From Bacteriovoracaceae bacterium (GTDB lineage: Bacteria > Bdellovibrionota > Bacteriovoracia > Bacteriovoracales > Bacteriovoracaceae), in contig JABIHA010000095.1 in assembly GCA_018649885.1 (NCBI GenBank), positions 1 through 39,135 of the forward strand: DNA of 39,135 nucleotides. The letters run 5' to 3'. Position numbers and translations under genes: made by a program. Under the pieces are notes generated by a model that saw nothing but the letters and a program-made list of their open reading frames with translations, ran no database searches and was not told where the DNA came from. The stretch's first letter is position 1. Every line of letters begins with the position of its first letter. Positions 8,336-15,717 of this stretch are shown here, piece after piece.

Positions 8336-9208
8336 ACTGGCCGGAATTCTCTTACTAACATCTGCCTCACCACCCATACTCATATAGTCATTTTTTAACA
8401 AGCTGCTAGTGGGGTAATTTGTTTTCACAAAATCAGTGAGCTTTTCAAAGTAAATCGTTTTCATTTGCTGGTTTTGAATTTTTTCGTAGGACAATACCTT
8501 TTGTCTATACATTGACCATTTCTCATAATCTCTACTTTGAAAATTCATCCCAATAGAGAGAATAAAAATATAATGCGCAAACCATATGGGAAAAACAACA
8601 AAACTTCTTAATCCCCATTTTTTTAACTTACTAAAATGTGGCCACAAAAATTTTTCGAGAACTAAACTTAAGACAAGTGATAGTATGATCACTACCGATT
8701 GAGATAAAAGACAATCTAATAAAACTTGAAGGGAAAATCCCGCTTCAAAGTCTAGCTTGGTAACAGAGAAAACTTGAAAGTTTAAAAATACCCAGCTCAA
8801 TACAAATAGTGCAAATGTCACAAGAGAAAAACTCTTTTGTTCACCACTTAGCTTCCACCAAGGTCTTGTTTGCCCTTCAAGGCCCGCGCCTTCTAAAATC
8901 ATTTGAGATGAGTAGACATAAACCTGAGAGCTAATTTCAATAATATTACCTTCAGACAATGAATGGGCCTTACCTGCTTTCAGTTTTTTTCTTTTAACAA
9001 TTGTTCCAACATTTGAACCATGGTCAGTAATGGTGGCGTTGTCACCATCAATTTCAAAGTGACAGTGCTCATCACTTACTTCGGGATCATCACAAATAAC
9101 CAAGTCCCCTCGGCATCCAATAATGAGTCCATCAAAAAGTGTAGTTCGACCGCCTTTATTAAGGCAGTGAAGGTAATGTGAATGGTTTTTCAAACTATCG
9201 TTATCCAA
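8309..9208 (-). CDS. FHA-domain membrane protein
   Basis: The protein has 299 residues. Residues about 15-105 form a forkhead-associated domain, a phosphothreonine-binding beta sandwich: a GR..L equivalent (IIGCRGDLVI), then SDEHCHFE, then DHGSNVGTIV. Hydrophobic segments at about 128-150, 160-185 and 200-222 suggest three membrane spans, with a charged tail of about 75 residues. It probably anchors phosphoprotein signalling at the inner membrane (inference). The start is TTG with GAGG nine bases upstream; no ATG lies before the FHA domain. The 3' end overlaps the convergent rsmD-like gene by 27 bases. Confidence 0.82.
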   Translation of the reverse strand: MDNDSLKNHSHYLHCLNKGGRTTLFDGLIIGCRGDLVICDDPEVSDEHCHFEIDGDNATITDHGSNVGTIVKRKKLKAGKAHSLSEGNIIEISSQVYVYSSQMILEGAGLEGQTRPWWKLSGEQKSFSLVTFALFVLSWVFLNFQVFSVTKLDFEAGFSLQVLLDCLLSQSVVIILSLVLSLVLEKFLWPHFSKLKKWGLRSFVVFPIWFAHYIFILSIGMNFQSRDYEKWSMYRQKVLSYEKIQNQQMKTIYFEKLTDFVKTNYPTSSLLKNDYMSMGGEADVSKRIPASLKTSHHNK

Positions 9209-9263
9209 GTCTTAAACCTCGCCGATCTATCTTCTCGGAGTTTCATTTACTGACTTAAACATG

Positions 9264-9306
9264 GCAAAAAAAAAGGACCTTCAACAAAAACTGTTGAAGG
9301 TCCTTT
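9264..9306 (-). terminator. Strong intrinsic terminator of the 9329-9847 gene
   Basis: A perfect 15-bp stem (9272-9286 with 9292-9306) with a 5-base loop is followed on the minus strand by a T-run of about ten. It ends the minus-strand gene whose stop codon is at 9329. Confidence 0.92.
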
Positions 9307-9328
9307 CAAACAGGAGAAAAGACAAAAA

Positions 9329-9847
9329 TCAGTGGTATAGTGACCACTTATTAATGTATTGCTTGCAAAACCAGCCACTTGCTGCCTCTTTCTCTTCAGA
9401 CTGCAAAGTAACCTTACGCTTGTTTGGATTTCCTTCTTTCTTAGGAGAATATCCAAGTTTAAAAATAACTGAAGCTCTGCCTGTTGCTTCGTAAAGTTCA
9501 ATGAACTTGTCGACAGCAGCAGCACGTGTGCCCGCAGTTAAAAAATAAGTACCATTCCAATCTGCACCAGTAACAGGCTTCTTGTAGATATCAAGACCAG
9601 CGTAGTCTTCTTCTAGGAAGTCTTGGATTTCAAAATAAATCCACTGTGCAGGGTTTGCAGGTCCCTTAGAGTGATGACCGTCCAGACGAAATGCGTCCAG
9701 ATTTTCACCTCTCCATTCCTTGAGATGTCTATAGAGCGCGTCTAAAGACTTTAGAGAATCTCTCAAGAAAACTTGTTTAATTGCCTTTGATTTCTTTGAC
9801 TCAACAACTTCTGTTTGGGCCAATGCTTCGAAGGTAGAACTTTCCAT
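9329..9847 (-). CDS. Hypothetical cytoplasmic protein
   Basis: The protein has 172 residues counting from the ATG that has GGGGGAAG just upstream; an ATG eight codons earlier has no ribosome-binding site. It has no signal peptide or membrane segment. It is a mixed alpha/beta protein with many aromatic residues, and segments such as WIYFEIQDFLEEDY and GADWNGTYFLTAG suggest a compact globular domain. The C-terminal third is basic (SPKKEGNPNKRKV). It is monocistronic with a very strong terminator, which fits an abundant transcript. I do not recognise a family. Confidence 0.75.
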   Translation of the reverse strand: MESSTFEALAQTEVVESKKSKAIKQVFLRDSLKSLDALYRHLKEWRGENLDAFRLDGHHSKGPANPAQWIYFEIQDFLEEDYAGLDIYKKPVTGADWNGTYFLTAGTRAAAVDKFIELYEATGRASVIFKLGYSPKKEGNPNKRKVTLQSEEKEAASGWFCKQYINKWSLYH

Positions 9848-10043
9848 AACTTCCCCCAGTATTTTGTTCAAATAAAGTGAGGCTTTTTTATCACAATCAA
9901 TTTTTGAAAGTCATTCTGCTGTTAGCCTTAAATTTTTCATGAACAATATCACGCAGTTACACACACTTGTCTGCTGGGCGTCACGAGTAACCCATAGCAG
10001 AAATTCTTTGACAAGGCCCATTTGCAAGGCCAATGTGCATTGC

Positions 10044-10847
10044 ATGAACAAATATTTTACGGGAAAACTAGGTCAATACGAGCAGATTCAAACAGAAGAT
10101 GGCTCCCAAAGTATGATCAATCCTTATTTTTCTGAGGGACTTCATTCAATAGCAGGTGCAAAAACAGAAACTCTTTTTCAATATTGGGAAGGCTGCCAAA
10201 TGGAAGCACAATTTCTTTCACGCAGTAGCATTTCACTTTTAGAAGTTGGCTTCGGTATGGGCACGGGGCTACTAGCAACACTAGAACAAAGACAAAAGCT
10301 GCAGGCCCACGTAGGAAGCCCTTTAAAACTAAACTACCTTAGCTTTGAGTTGGATGACCTACTAGTTGAGCACAGCTTAAATAATTATTTTAAAAATATT
10401 TTTGAAAAAGTTGAGCTCATTACCACTGAACAATACAGTTACTATTCACTAAGAGCACCAAACTTTGAAGGTACCATTTTACTTGGTAACGGCCGGGAGG
10501 TTTTACCTAGTTTTCTAAAACAAACTTCCCACCCACCTTTTACCGCGATTTACCAAGATGCTTTTTCGCCTAGAAGAAATCCTTCTCTTTGGACAACTCA
10601 GTGGTTTGATACTCTTAGAGAATTTTCTAGCAGTGATGTTATCTTATCTACATATAGTTCTTCATTTTCCATTAGAAAATCCATGTTATTAAGTGGATTT
10701 TCTGTCATGAGTGCGAAAGGATATGGAAGGAAAAAATTCTCCACTAGGGCCTATTTAACTGGAGAGAGTGATCCGGAAATTTTGAGCTTACTTGAAAATG
10801 ATAAATTGGAAGCGCTATATGACTGTCAACTTAACGGAAAAATTTAA
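10044..10847 (+). CDS. mnmD: MnmD-type tRNA 5-aminomethyl-2-thiouridine methyltransferase
   Basis: The protein is a standalone MnmD-like (PF05430) enzyme, which uses S-adenosylmethionine to complete the wobble modification mnm5s2U34. Visible signatures in order: TEDGSQSM near the N-terminus, an AdoMet loop EVGFGMGTG, YLSFELDD, the catalytic-region YQDAFSPRRNPSLWT, then STYSSSFSIR and a GYGRKKFS end. It lacks the FAD-dependent MnmC2 half found in the fused E. coli enzyme. Start choice is uncertain: the ATG used here puts TEDGS about 18 residues in, as expected; an in-frame ATG at 9939 adds 35 residues unlike the family, but has TTGAAA and TTAAAT boxes just upstream. The 3' end overlaps the next gene. 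Confidence 0.82.
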   Translation: MNKYFTGKLGQYEQIQTEDGSQSMINPYFSEGLHSIAGAKTETLFQYWEGCQMEAQFLSRSSISLLEVGFGMGTGLLATLEQRQKLQAHVGSPLKLNYLSFELDDLLVEHSLNNYFKNIFEKVELITTEQYSYYSLRAPNFEGTILLGNGREVLPSFLKQTSHPPFTAIYQDAFSPRRNPSLWTTQWFDTLREFSSSDVILSTYSSSFSIRKSMLLSGFSVMSAKGYGRKKFSTRAYLTGESDPEILSLLENDKLEALYDCQLNGKI

Positions 10848-11778
10848 AGATAATATTGTCTGTAAGGGTCTCGGCATCACTTACCCAATCATCCAAGGTG
10901 GAATGATTTGGGTCTCTGGATCTAAGCTTGCTGCAACTTGTTCAGAAAGTGGAATCCTTGGGACTATTGGCGCTGGAAGCATGACCCCCGAAGTATTAAA
11001 AGAGCATATATTGAAAGCTCAAAAACTTACTTCAAAACCTATCGCGGTCAATATCCCACTACTATATTCAAGGTGCCAGGAACAAATTGAAATCTGCTTA
11101 GAGCATGGAGTGAAAACCATCATCACTTCAGCAGGTAGCCCCAAAAAATTTACGACTCTGATTAAAAATGCTGGCCCAAAAGTCCTTCATGTCACTAGCA
11201 ATCCACTCCTTGCAAAAAAATGTGAAGACGCAGGAGTTGACATGGTTATTGCCGAAGGTTTTGAAGCTGGAGGTCATAATGGAAGAGACGAGCTGACCAC
11301 AATGGTGCTTATTCCCCAGGTTAGAAAAGCTGTCTCTATTCCTGTTATTGCGGCCGGCGGAATTGGTAGCGGCCAAAGTATCATGGCAGCTCTTTGTTTG
11401 GGTGCAGATGGAGTTCAGATTGGTTCCCTATTTGCTGCTGCCGTTGAAAGTAGCGCCCATGACCAATTTAAAAAGAAAATTACCGAGGCAGGATATGACT
11501 CAACTAGGTTGATGTTAAAAAATCTTGTGCCAGTAAGATTACTAGAAAATAATTTTTCCAAAAAAGTGGCCCTGCTTGAACAAAATGGTGCAAGTGAAGC
11601 TGAATTAAAAGAGCTACTGGGAAAGGGAAGATCAAAGCTAGGAATGTTTGACGGTAATATGGAAGAAGGTGAACTGGAAATTGGACAAATTGCTTGCTCA
11701 ATAGATCGTGTCAGTCGTGTTTCTGAAATAGTAGGAACTCTTTTGAGTGAACTTGGTAGCTCACTTATGCGCCTCTAG
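10819..11778 (+). CDS. FabK / nitronate monooxygenase-family flavoprotein
   Basis: The protein has 319 residues forming an FMN-binding TIM barrel. PIIQGGM near residue 20, then GTIGAGS, SAGSP, AEGFEAGGHNG, IPVIAAGGI and GADGVQIGSLF are the ordered phosphate- and flavin-binding motifs shared by FabK (enoyl-ACP reductase II) and nitronate monooxygenases. Motifs alone do not separate the two; the N-terminal QGGMIWV and the length lean toward FabK. The start overlaps the end of mnmD by 29 bases; GGAAG lies about eight bases before the ATG at 10819, which is preferred over the in-frame ATG nine codons upstream. Translational coupling to mnmD is likely. Confidence 0.82.
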   Translation: MTVNLTEKFKDNIVCKGLGITYPIIQGGMIWVSGSKLAATCSESGILGTIGAGSMTPEVLKEHILKAQKLTSKPIAVNIPLLYSRCQEQIEICLEHGVKTIITSAGSPKKFTTLIKNAGPKVLHVTSNPLLAKKCEDAGVDMVIAEGFEAGGHNGRDELTTMVLIPQVRKAVSIPVIAAGGIGSGQSIMAALCLGADGVQIGSLFAAAVESSAHDQFKKKITEAGYDSTRLMLKNLVPVRLLENNFSKKVALLEQNGASEAELKELLGKGRSKLGMFDGNMEEGELEIGQIACSIDRVSRVSEIVGTLLSELGSSLMRL

Positions 11779-11784
11779 GGCAGC

Positions 11785-12189
11785 TTACGGCAAAAACTTG
11801 GCCTTTTCTTCTGCTGTTGGCAGCCTACAGCTATCCCTCTTCCCGAAAATTCGGTAGCGATTCCCCGCCACTTGATCGTATCCCCAGTCAGTTAAAAAAG
11901 TAGGGAAAATCCTTAATATTGCAATATACCTATAGGGCCTTTTAAGTTTTGAGAGAATATAAAAAACTGCTTTTGATTTTTTAAAAAATGATTGGTGAGT
12001 TTGCACTACAATGTAATCGATATTTTCTCTTAATTCATTTGGCAGGTTTTTTTTGGCCGTCTCACCTTGGAGTGATGCTACTAAAAAATGGGAGTCGTGA
12101 TCTGAGCTAAGTAAGAAATCCACAAATGTATTGCAAATATTGCAAACGCCATCAAAATAGACAATTTCTTGATTTATACCTGAACTCAC
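11785..12189 (-). CDS. DCC-family (DUF393) thiol-disulfide oxidoreductase-like protein
   Basis: The protein has 134 residues. VYFDGVCNICN at about 10-20 contains the D-G-x-C-x-x-C signature of DUF393, a thioredoxin-like family with presumed redox function; R-YR-IFG-RDSCR near the C-terminus also fits. It has no signal peptide, so it acts in the cytoplasm. The start is GTG with AAGGA about nine bases upstream. A possible 33-codon gene ends 12 bases before it. It is convergent with the FabK-like gene, with only 6 bases between stop codons. Confidence 0.85.
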   Translation of the reverse strand: MSSGINQEIVYFDGVCNICNTFVDFLLSSDHDSHFLVASLQGETAKKNLPNELRENIDYIVVQTHQSFFKKSKAVFYILSKLKRPYRYIAILRIFPTFLTDWGYDQVAGNRYRIFGKRDSCRLPTAEEKAKFLP

Positions 12190-12201
12190 TATTTCTCGTC
12201 C

Positions 12202-12303
12202 TTAATTTCTCTGAATGAAGCCTTCGATGCCCCAATGTTTTACTGCCCGCTCCATATCCCCTGGCAGCGCGCCATAAATTACCGATAAGGCCCAAAACTT
12301 CAT
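12202..12303 (-). CDS. Possible 33-residue small protein upstream of the DCC gene
   Basis: An ATG-initiated frame of 33 codons ends 12 bases before the DCC gene start on the same strand. The product begins MKFWALSVIYGALPGDMERA and ends IEGFIQRN. It is a plausible amphipathic peptide with a hydrophobic N-terminal third. AAGGA lies about ten bases before the ATG, a little far. Codon use resembles neighbouring genes. It may be a real small gene, a leader for the DCC gene, or chance; I recognise no homologue. Confidence 0.4.
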   Translation of the reverse strand: MKFWALSVIYGALPGDMERAVKHWGIEGFIQRN

Positions 12304-12470
12304 AAACTATTATTCCTTATACACATAAAAAATCATACCACTCCTTAATTTCCCTCAAAACTCCATGCGGCATGCGTGAAAAGTTAAGATTTCCTATAAT
12401 TTCCGCATCATGACTAAGGGTGTTTTGTAAGTCGGTGGTGCAAATGATATTTTATATTTGGAGTTATTAC

Positions 12471-12872
12471 TTGGAAGCACAAGATTTCGTTTACGATCAA
12501 ACACATGAGGATGTTCAGCTAAGAATACGGCCGTTTTATATCCCCGAAAAGTCCGATGAAAAAAGCGGCGTGTTTTTCTATGCCTATCAAGTTGCCATCA
12601 CTAACTTGGCCTCACACCAAATCCAATTACTCATGAGAAGCTGGACCATCAGAAACGGTCACGGCGTCACTGAAAATATCCAAGGTAAAGGGGTTAACGG
12701 ACAAACCCCAATGATTGATCCGGGTGAGACATTTTATTATTCAAGCTTCTGTCCCTTGGCCACTCCCACTGGCAACATGAGAGGAAGCTACCTCTTCAAA
12801 GGCCACCGTGGAAACCACTTCAGTGTACCTGTACCGGTATTCTTCTTCAGAAAACCAGATACATTCCACTAA
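12471..12872 (+). CDS. apaG: ApaG (CorD) family protein, probable TTG start
   Basis: The protein is about 134 residues from a TTG with GGAG seven bases upstream, close to the usual ApaG length of about 125. An upstream ATG at 12420 would add 17 poorly conserved residues. Family hallmarks in order: FFYAYQVAITN, a QLLMRSW block, GKGVNGQTPMIDPGE, FYYSSFCPLATPTGNMRGSY and a final PVPVFFFRKP. ApaG is a small fibronectin-III-like beta sandwich with a debated role (phosphate/diadenosine metabolism or protein interaction). A TATAAT lies at 12395-12400. It converges with the NYN-domain gene, 18 bases apart. Confidence 0.9.
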   Translation: MEAQDFVYDQTHEDVQLRIRPFYIPEKSDEKSGVFFYAYQVAITNLASHQIQLLMRSWTIRNGHGVTENIQGKGVNGQTPMIDPGETFYYSSFCPLATPTGNMRGSYLFKGHRGNHFSVPVPVFFFRKPDTFH

Positions 12873-12890
12873 TATATTTTTTTGATATAT

Positions 12891-13442
12891 CTACTTTTTT
12901 TGACTTACTTTTTTTCTAGTAGTTCGAGGATTTTTTGAGGTAGTTCGAGGACTTTTTGTGGTCCTTCCCCAAAAGCAATCTTCCTTGGTGATTGTATGAG
13001 AATAATCTGCTTCATCTCTTAAGATTGATGCCGTGGTTTCTTCAACAGAACAAATCTCAACCCTTACACCTTCACCTTTAAGGTGCCTTACAAGCTCTAC
13101 GTAATCTGAATCCCCAGACATGATGATAATGGTATCAACTTTTTTGGCCAGCTGTGTGGCCTTAATAGCAAGAGGGATATCGGCTGATTTGTGACAGGCA
13201 ACAGTGGAGCCATGAAAATTATTATGTAACCTCTCAGTTAGCTTTTTGGAAATACTCTTTCCCTCTCTAAAATACACCAGACGGTTTAATTGCCTGTTGT
13301 CGAGAAGTGAAGGTATTAAGGAATCAAAGTTGAGCATCACATTCTCATCTTTGTGCCTACTGTGAAGACTCATTTCGATATTATTGCCATCAACTAAAAT
13401 GGCCACGGACTGATTTATTGTAACTTGGATTGTTTCGCTCAT
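12891..13442 (-). CDS. NYN-domain (LabA/DUF88-like) protein
   Basis: The protein has 183 residues from the ATG at 13442; an in-frame TTG ten codons upstream is less likely. AILVDGNNIE at about 15-24, MSGDSDYVELVRHL at about 105-118 and ILRDEADYS at about 137-145 are the acidic motifs of NYN domains, PIN-like folds that bind a metal through clustered aspartates and often act as ribonucleases. The last 25 residues are a basic tail with a repeated PRTT motif (SPRTT, NPRTT), suggesting nucleic-acid contact. It has no signal peptide. It diverges from the DUF4254 gene. Confidence 0.85.
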   Translation of the reverse strand: MSETIQVTINQSVAILVDGNNIEMSLHSRHKDENVMLNFDSLIPSLLDNRQLNRLVYFREGKSISKKLTERLHNNFHGSTVACHKSADIPLAIKATQLAKKVDTIIIMSGDSDYVELVRHLKGEGVRVEICSVEETTASILRDEADYSHTITKEDCFWGRTTKSPRTTSKNPRTTRKKVSQKK

Positions 13443-13568
13443 GTATTTGATCTTACCTCTTAAGCTCAACAACTACAAATAGCTGAAATAGCTTTCAATG
13501 AGTGGGGAGATCTTTTCACCCTATCATTGCTGGGGCGCGCAAGGCAAAATAGATCTCAAGGAGTTTCT

Positions 13569-14216
13569 ATGGATGGTGAATTAAAAACTTTGATCGAGCA
13601 AATTCTCAAAAAACAAAAATCTCTGAGCTCAACTATCAGTTACTCTCCTTCTCTAGATATCAATACTCTCAAACAAAGTGGTACCCAACTACTGTCTCAG
13701 CATACCCAAGACTGCTCTGTTCAAAAAGCGTTGCTCAACCACTATTTCAATGCCACACTTTGGTCCCTTGAAGACAAGGCCCGTGACCCCAAGGCGCTAG
13801 ATTGTGAAATCGCGGCCGTAAAAAGAAAAATTGATAAGGTTAATCAGCTCAGAAATGATCAAGTAGAAGTGATAAATGAATTATTTTTAAACTTTCTTCC
13901 CCCACTCAACCAAAGTGCACCCATATTCTCAGAAACGCCAGGAAGTATCATAGACAGGCTATCAATCCTGAATCTCAAACTCTACTACACTAAAGAGCAA
14001 CTTTTAGACAAAAGTTCTGACTACGCTCATCTAAATACGTGCCACAAGAGAACTCAAATCCTAAATGATCAAATTTCAGATCTATTTCAAGGACTGATAT
14101 ACTTGATCAATAAAGTTTCTATTGGAGAGATGTCTTATAGACCATACTACCAACTAAAAATGTACAATGATGCCAACTTTAATCCTTACCTCAGTAATAA
14201 AGCTCGCCCTTACTAA
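13569..14216 (+). CDS. DUF4254-family protein
   Basis: The protein has 215 residues; AAGGAG lies seven bases before this ATG, so the longer in-frame start at 13527 is rejected. NATLWSLEDKARD (about 58-70), the segment KRKIDKVNQLRND, SETPGSIIDRLSILNLKLYY and the ending QLKMYNDANFNPYL follow the DUF4254 pattern closely. The domain is all helical and has no assigned activity; homologues I know of are often near glycosyltransferase genes. It lies 76 bases before the GMC oxidoreductase gene, with a palindrome in between, so it is probably a separate unit. Confidence 0.85.
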   Translation: MDGELKTLIEQILKKQKSLSSTISYSPSLDINTLKQSGTQLLSQHTQDCSVQKALLNHYFNATLWSLEDKARDPKALDCEIAAVKRKIDKVNQLRNDQVEVINELFLNFLPPLNQSAPIFSETPGSIIDRLSILNLKLYYTKEQLLDKSSDYAHLNTCHKRTQILNDQISDLFQGLIYLINKVSIGEMSYRPYYQLKMYNDANFNPYLSNKARPY

Positions 14217-14245
14217 ATTACTTCTCAACATACCCATTTCTTCTA

Positions 14246-14269
14246 TATAATAATGACCAAGTCATTATT
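14246..14269 (+). promoter_or_regulatory. Perfect 9-bp palindrome over a -10 box: candidate operator
   Basis: The arms AATAATGAC (14249-14257) and GTCATTATT (14261-14269) are perfectly complementary around CAA. A TATAAT at 14246-14251 overlaps the left arm, with a weak TTCTCA 18 bases upstream. The site lies 24 bases before the ATG of the GMC gene. It is a good repressor-site candidate, but could also be a weak hairpin ending the DUF4254 transcript. Confidence 0.5.
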
Positions 14270-14292
14270 TATTCAATTGGCGGGGGAAAATT

Positions 14293-15717
14293 ATGGGACA
14301 TGCAGGAGCTGCTCACCCTATTTACGATGCAATAATTGTAGGCTCTGGTGTTTCCGGATCATACGTGGCCTACGAGCTTTGTAAAAAGGGTTTAAATTGT
14401 CTTTTACTAGAGGCAGGACAAAACTTAAACAAACACACTTACCCAAGAACAGAAATGGATGGCAATGCCAACCTCTACTGGTCCGGGGGAATTGAGTTTA
14501 ATAAAAATGCATCCATTGGTTTTTTAAGACCTAAGGTGGTGGGCGGAGGCTCCATTGTCAATCAGGCCTTACTCGATCGCTTTGATGATATTGCCCTGGA
14601 TTCTTGGCGCGAAAAATCTTCAATTAACTTCTTAAATAGAACAGAGCTTGATCCATTTTATGACCTTGCTGAAGCAGAGCTCGCCATTGAAGAAATCCCT
14701 GAAAAGTATAGAAATGGTAATGCCAATATTTTTAAAGAGGGTTTTGATAAAAATGAATATAAGTGGGCCCCACTAAAGCGTGCTCAAAAAGATTGTAAAT
14801 ACGATCGTGGCAACGATTGCATCGAATGCCTAAATGGATGCAGACTCGATAGCAAGCAAAGCATGCCTGTGACTGTTCTCAAAAAGGCCCTCTCAGGAGA
14901 GCTCCCCGGAAAACTGACTATTGTTTCAGATTTTGAAGTGGGCACCGTCTCTCACGGTACAAGCGATAAAAAAATTGTTGGATTTTACAAAAATGGCGAT
15001 GTCGAAACCTTCAAAGCAAAGATTGTTGTCCTCGGTGCAGGATCAATGGGCAATACAAAAATTTTGACCCAAAGTGATTTTGGCAAAAAACTTAAATCCA
15101 TAGGCCATCACTTTTATACCCATCCACAATACATGGTACTTGCAAGATATGATAAAAAAATTAATGCCCATAAAGGCCCTCTTCAATCTCTTAAGTCTGA
15201 TGATCTAAACTTTAGACAAAATGGATTTAAGTTAGAGAATGTTTTTGCAGGTCCAGTGGCCATTTCTATGCTCCTTCCACAATGGGGAGACAATCACAGT
15301 AAAATCATGAATGACATCACCAAACTGGCCTGTATTGAAGTAGCAGTCAGGGATACAAATCCTGGAAAAATTTCTATTAATAGAAGTGGTAAAATAATTG
15401 TTGATAAAGTTCTAAACGGTGAAGATAAGCTTAGAAGATCAAAAGGCCTTAAGGCCATTGAAAATATTTTCAACTCTACAGGCGCCGTCGAAATTATTGA
15501 AGGTCAACTCCCAATAGGACTACATCTAATGGGCGGTTGCGGAATTGGAACGGACGGAAAATCAAGTGTGTTTAATCCAGAGTTTGAGCTCCACGATCAA
15601 AAAGGGATTTACGCTGCTGATTCAAGTATTTTCCCCAACGCCCCAGGAATAAACCCATCATTAACTATTATGGCACTAAGTATAAAATGTGCTGAACAAA
15701 TAACAGCGAGCATGTAA
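14293..15717 (+). CDS. GMC-family FAD-dependent alcohol oxidoreductase
   Basis: The protein has 474 residues. The dinucleotide-binding motif G17-x-G19-x-x-G22 with acidic E40 gives the FAD site; PKVVGGGSIVN (80-90) is the second GMC signature. HLMGGC near 416 supplies the probable catalytic histidine, and NAPGINPSLTIMALS near 452 the partner Asn and FAD-contacting end. Four cysteines (C168, C176, C179, C183) form a cluster also seen in long-chain alcohol oxidase-like members. The family oxidises primary or secondary alcohols to aldehydes or ketones. It has no signal peptide. It is the first gene of a four-gene operon, and its TAA overlaps the next ATG by one base. The likely product, an aldehyde, would suit the next enzyme. 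Confidence 0.85.
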   Translation: MGHAGAAHPIYDAIIVGSGVSGSYVAYELCKKGLNCLLLEAGQNLNKHTYPRTEMDGNANLYWSGGIEFNKNASIGFLRPKVVGGGSIVNQALLDRFDDIALDSWREKSSINFLNRTELDPFYDLAEAELAIEEIPEKYRNGNANIFKEGFDKNEYKWAPLKRAQKDCKYDRGNDCIECLNGCRLDSKQSMPVTVLKKALSGELPGKLTIVSDFEVGTVSHGTSDKKIVGFYKNGDVETFKAKIVVLGAGSMGNTKILTQSDFGKKLKSIGHHFYTHPQYMVLARYDKKINAHKGPLQSLKSDDLNFRQNGFKLENVFAGPVAISMLLPQWGDNHSKIMNDITKLACIEVAVRDTNPGKISINRSGKIIVDKVLNGEDKLRRSKGLKAIENIFNSTGAVEIIEGQLPIGLHLMGGCGIGTDGKSSVFNPEFELHDQKGIYAADSSIFPNAPGINPSLTIMALSIKCAEQITASM

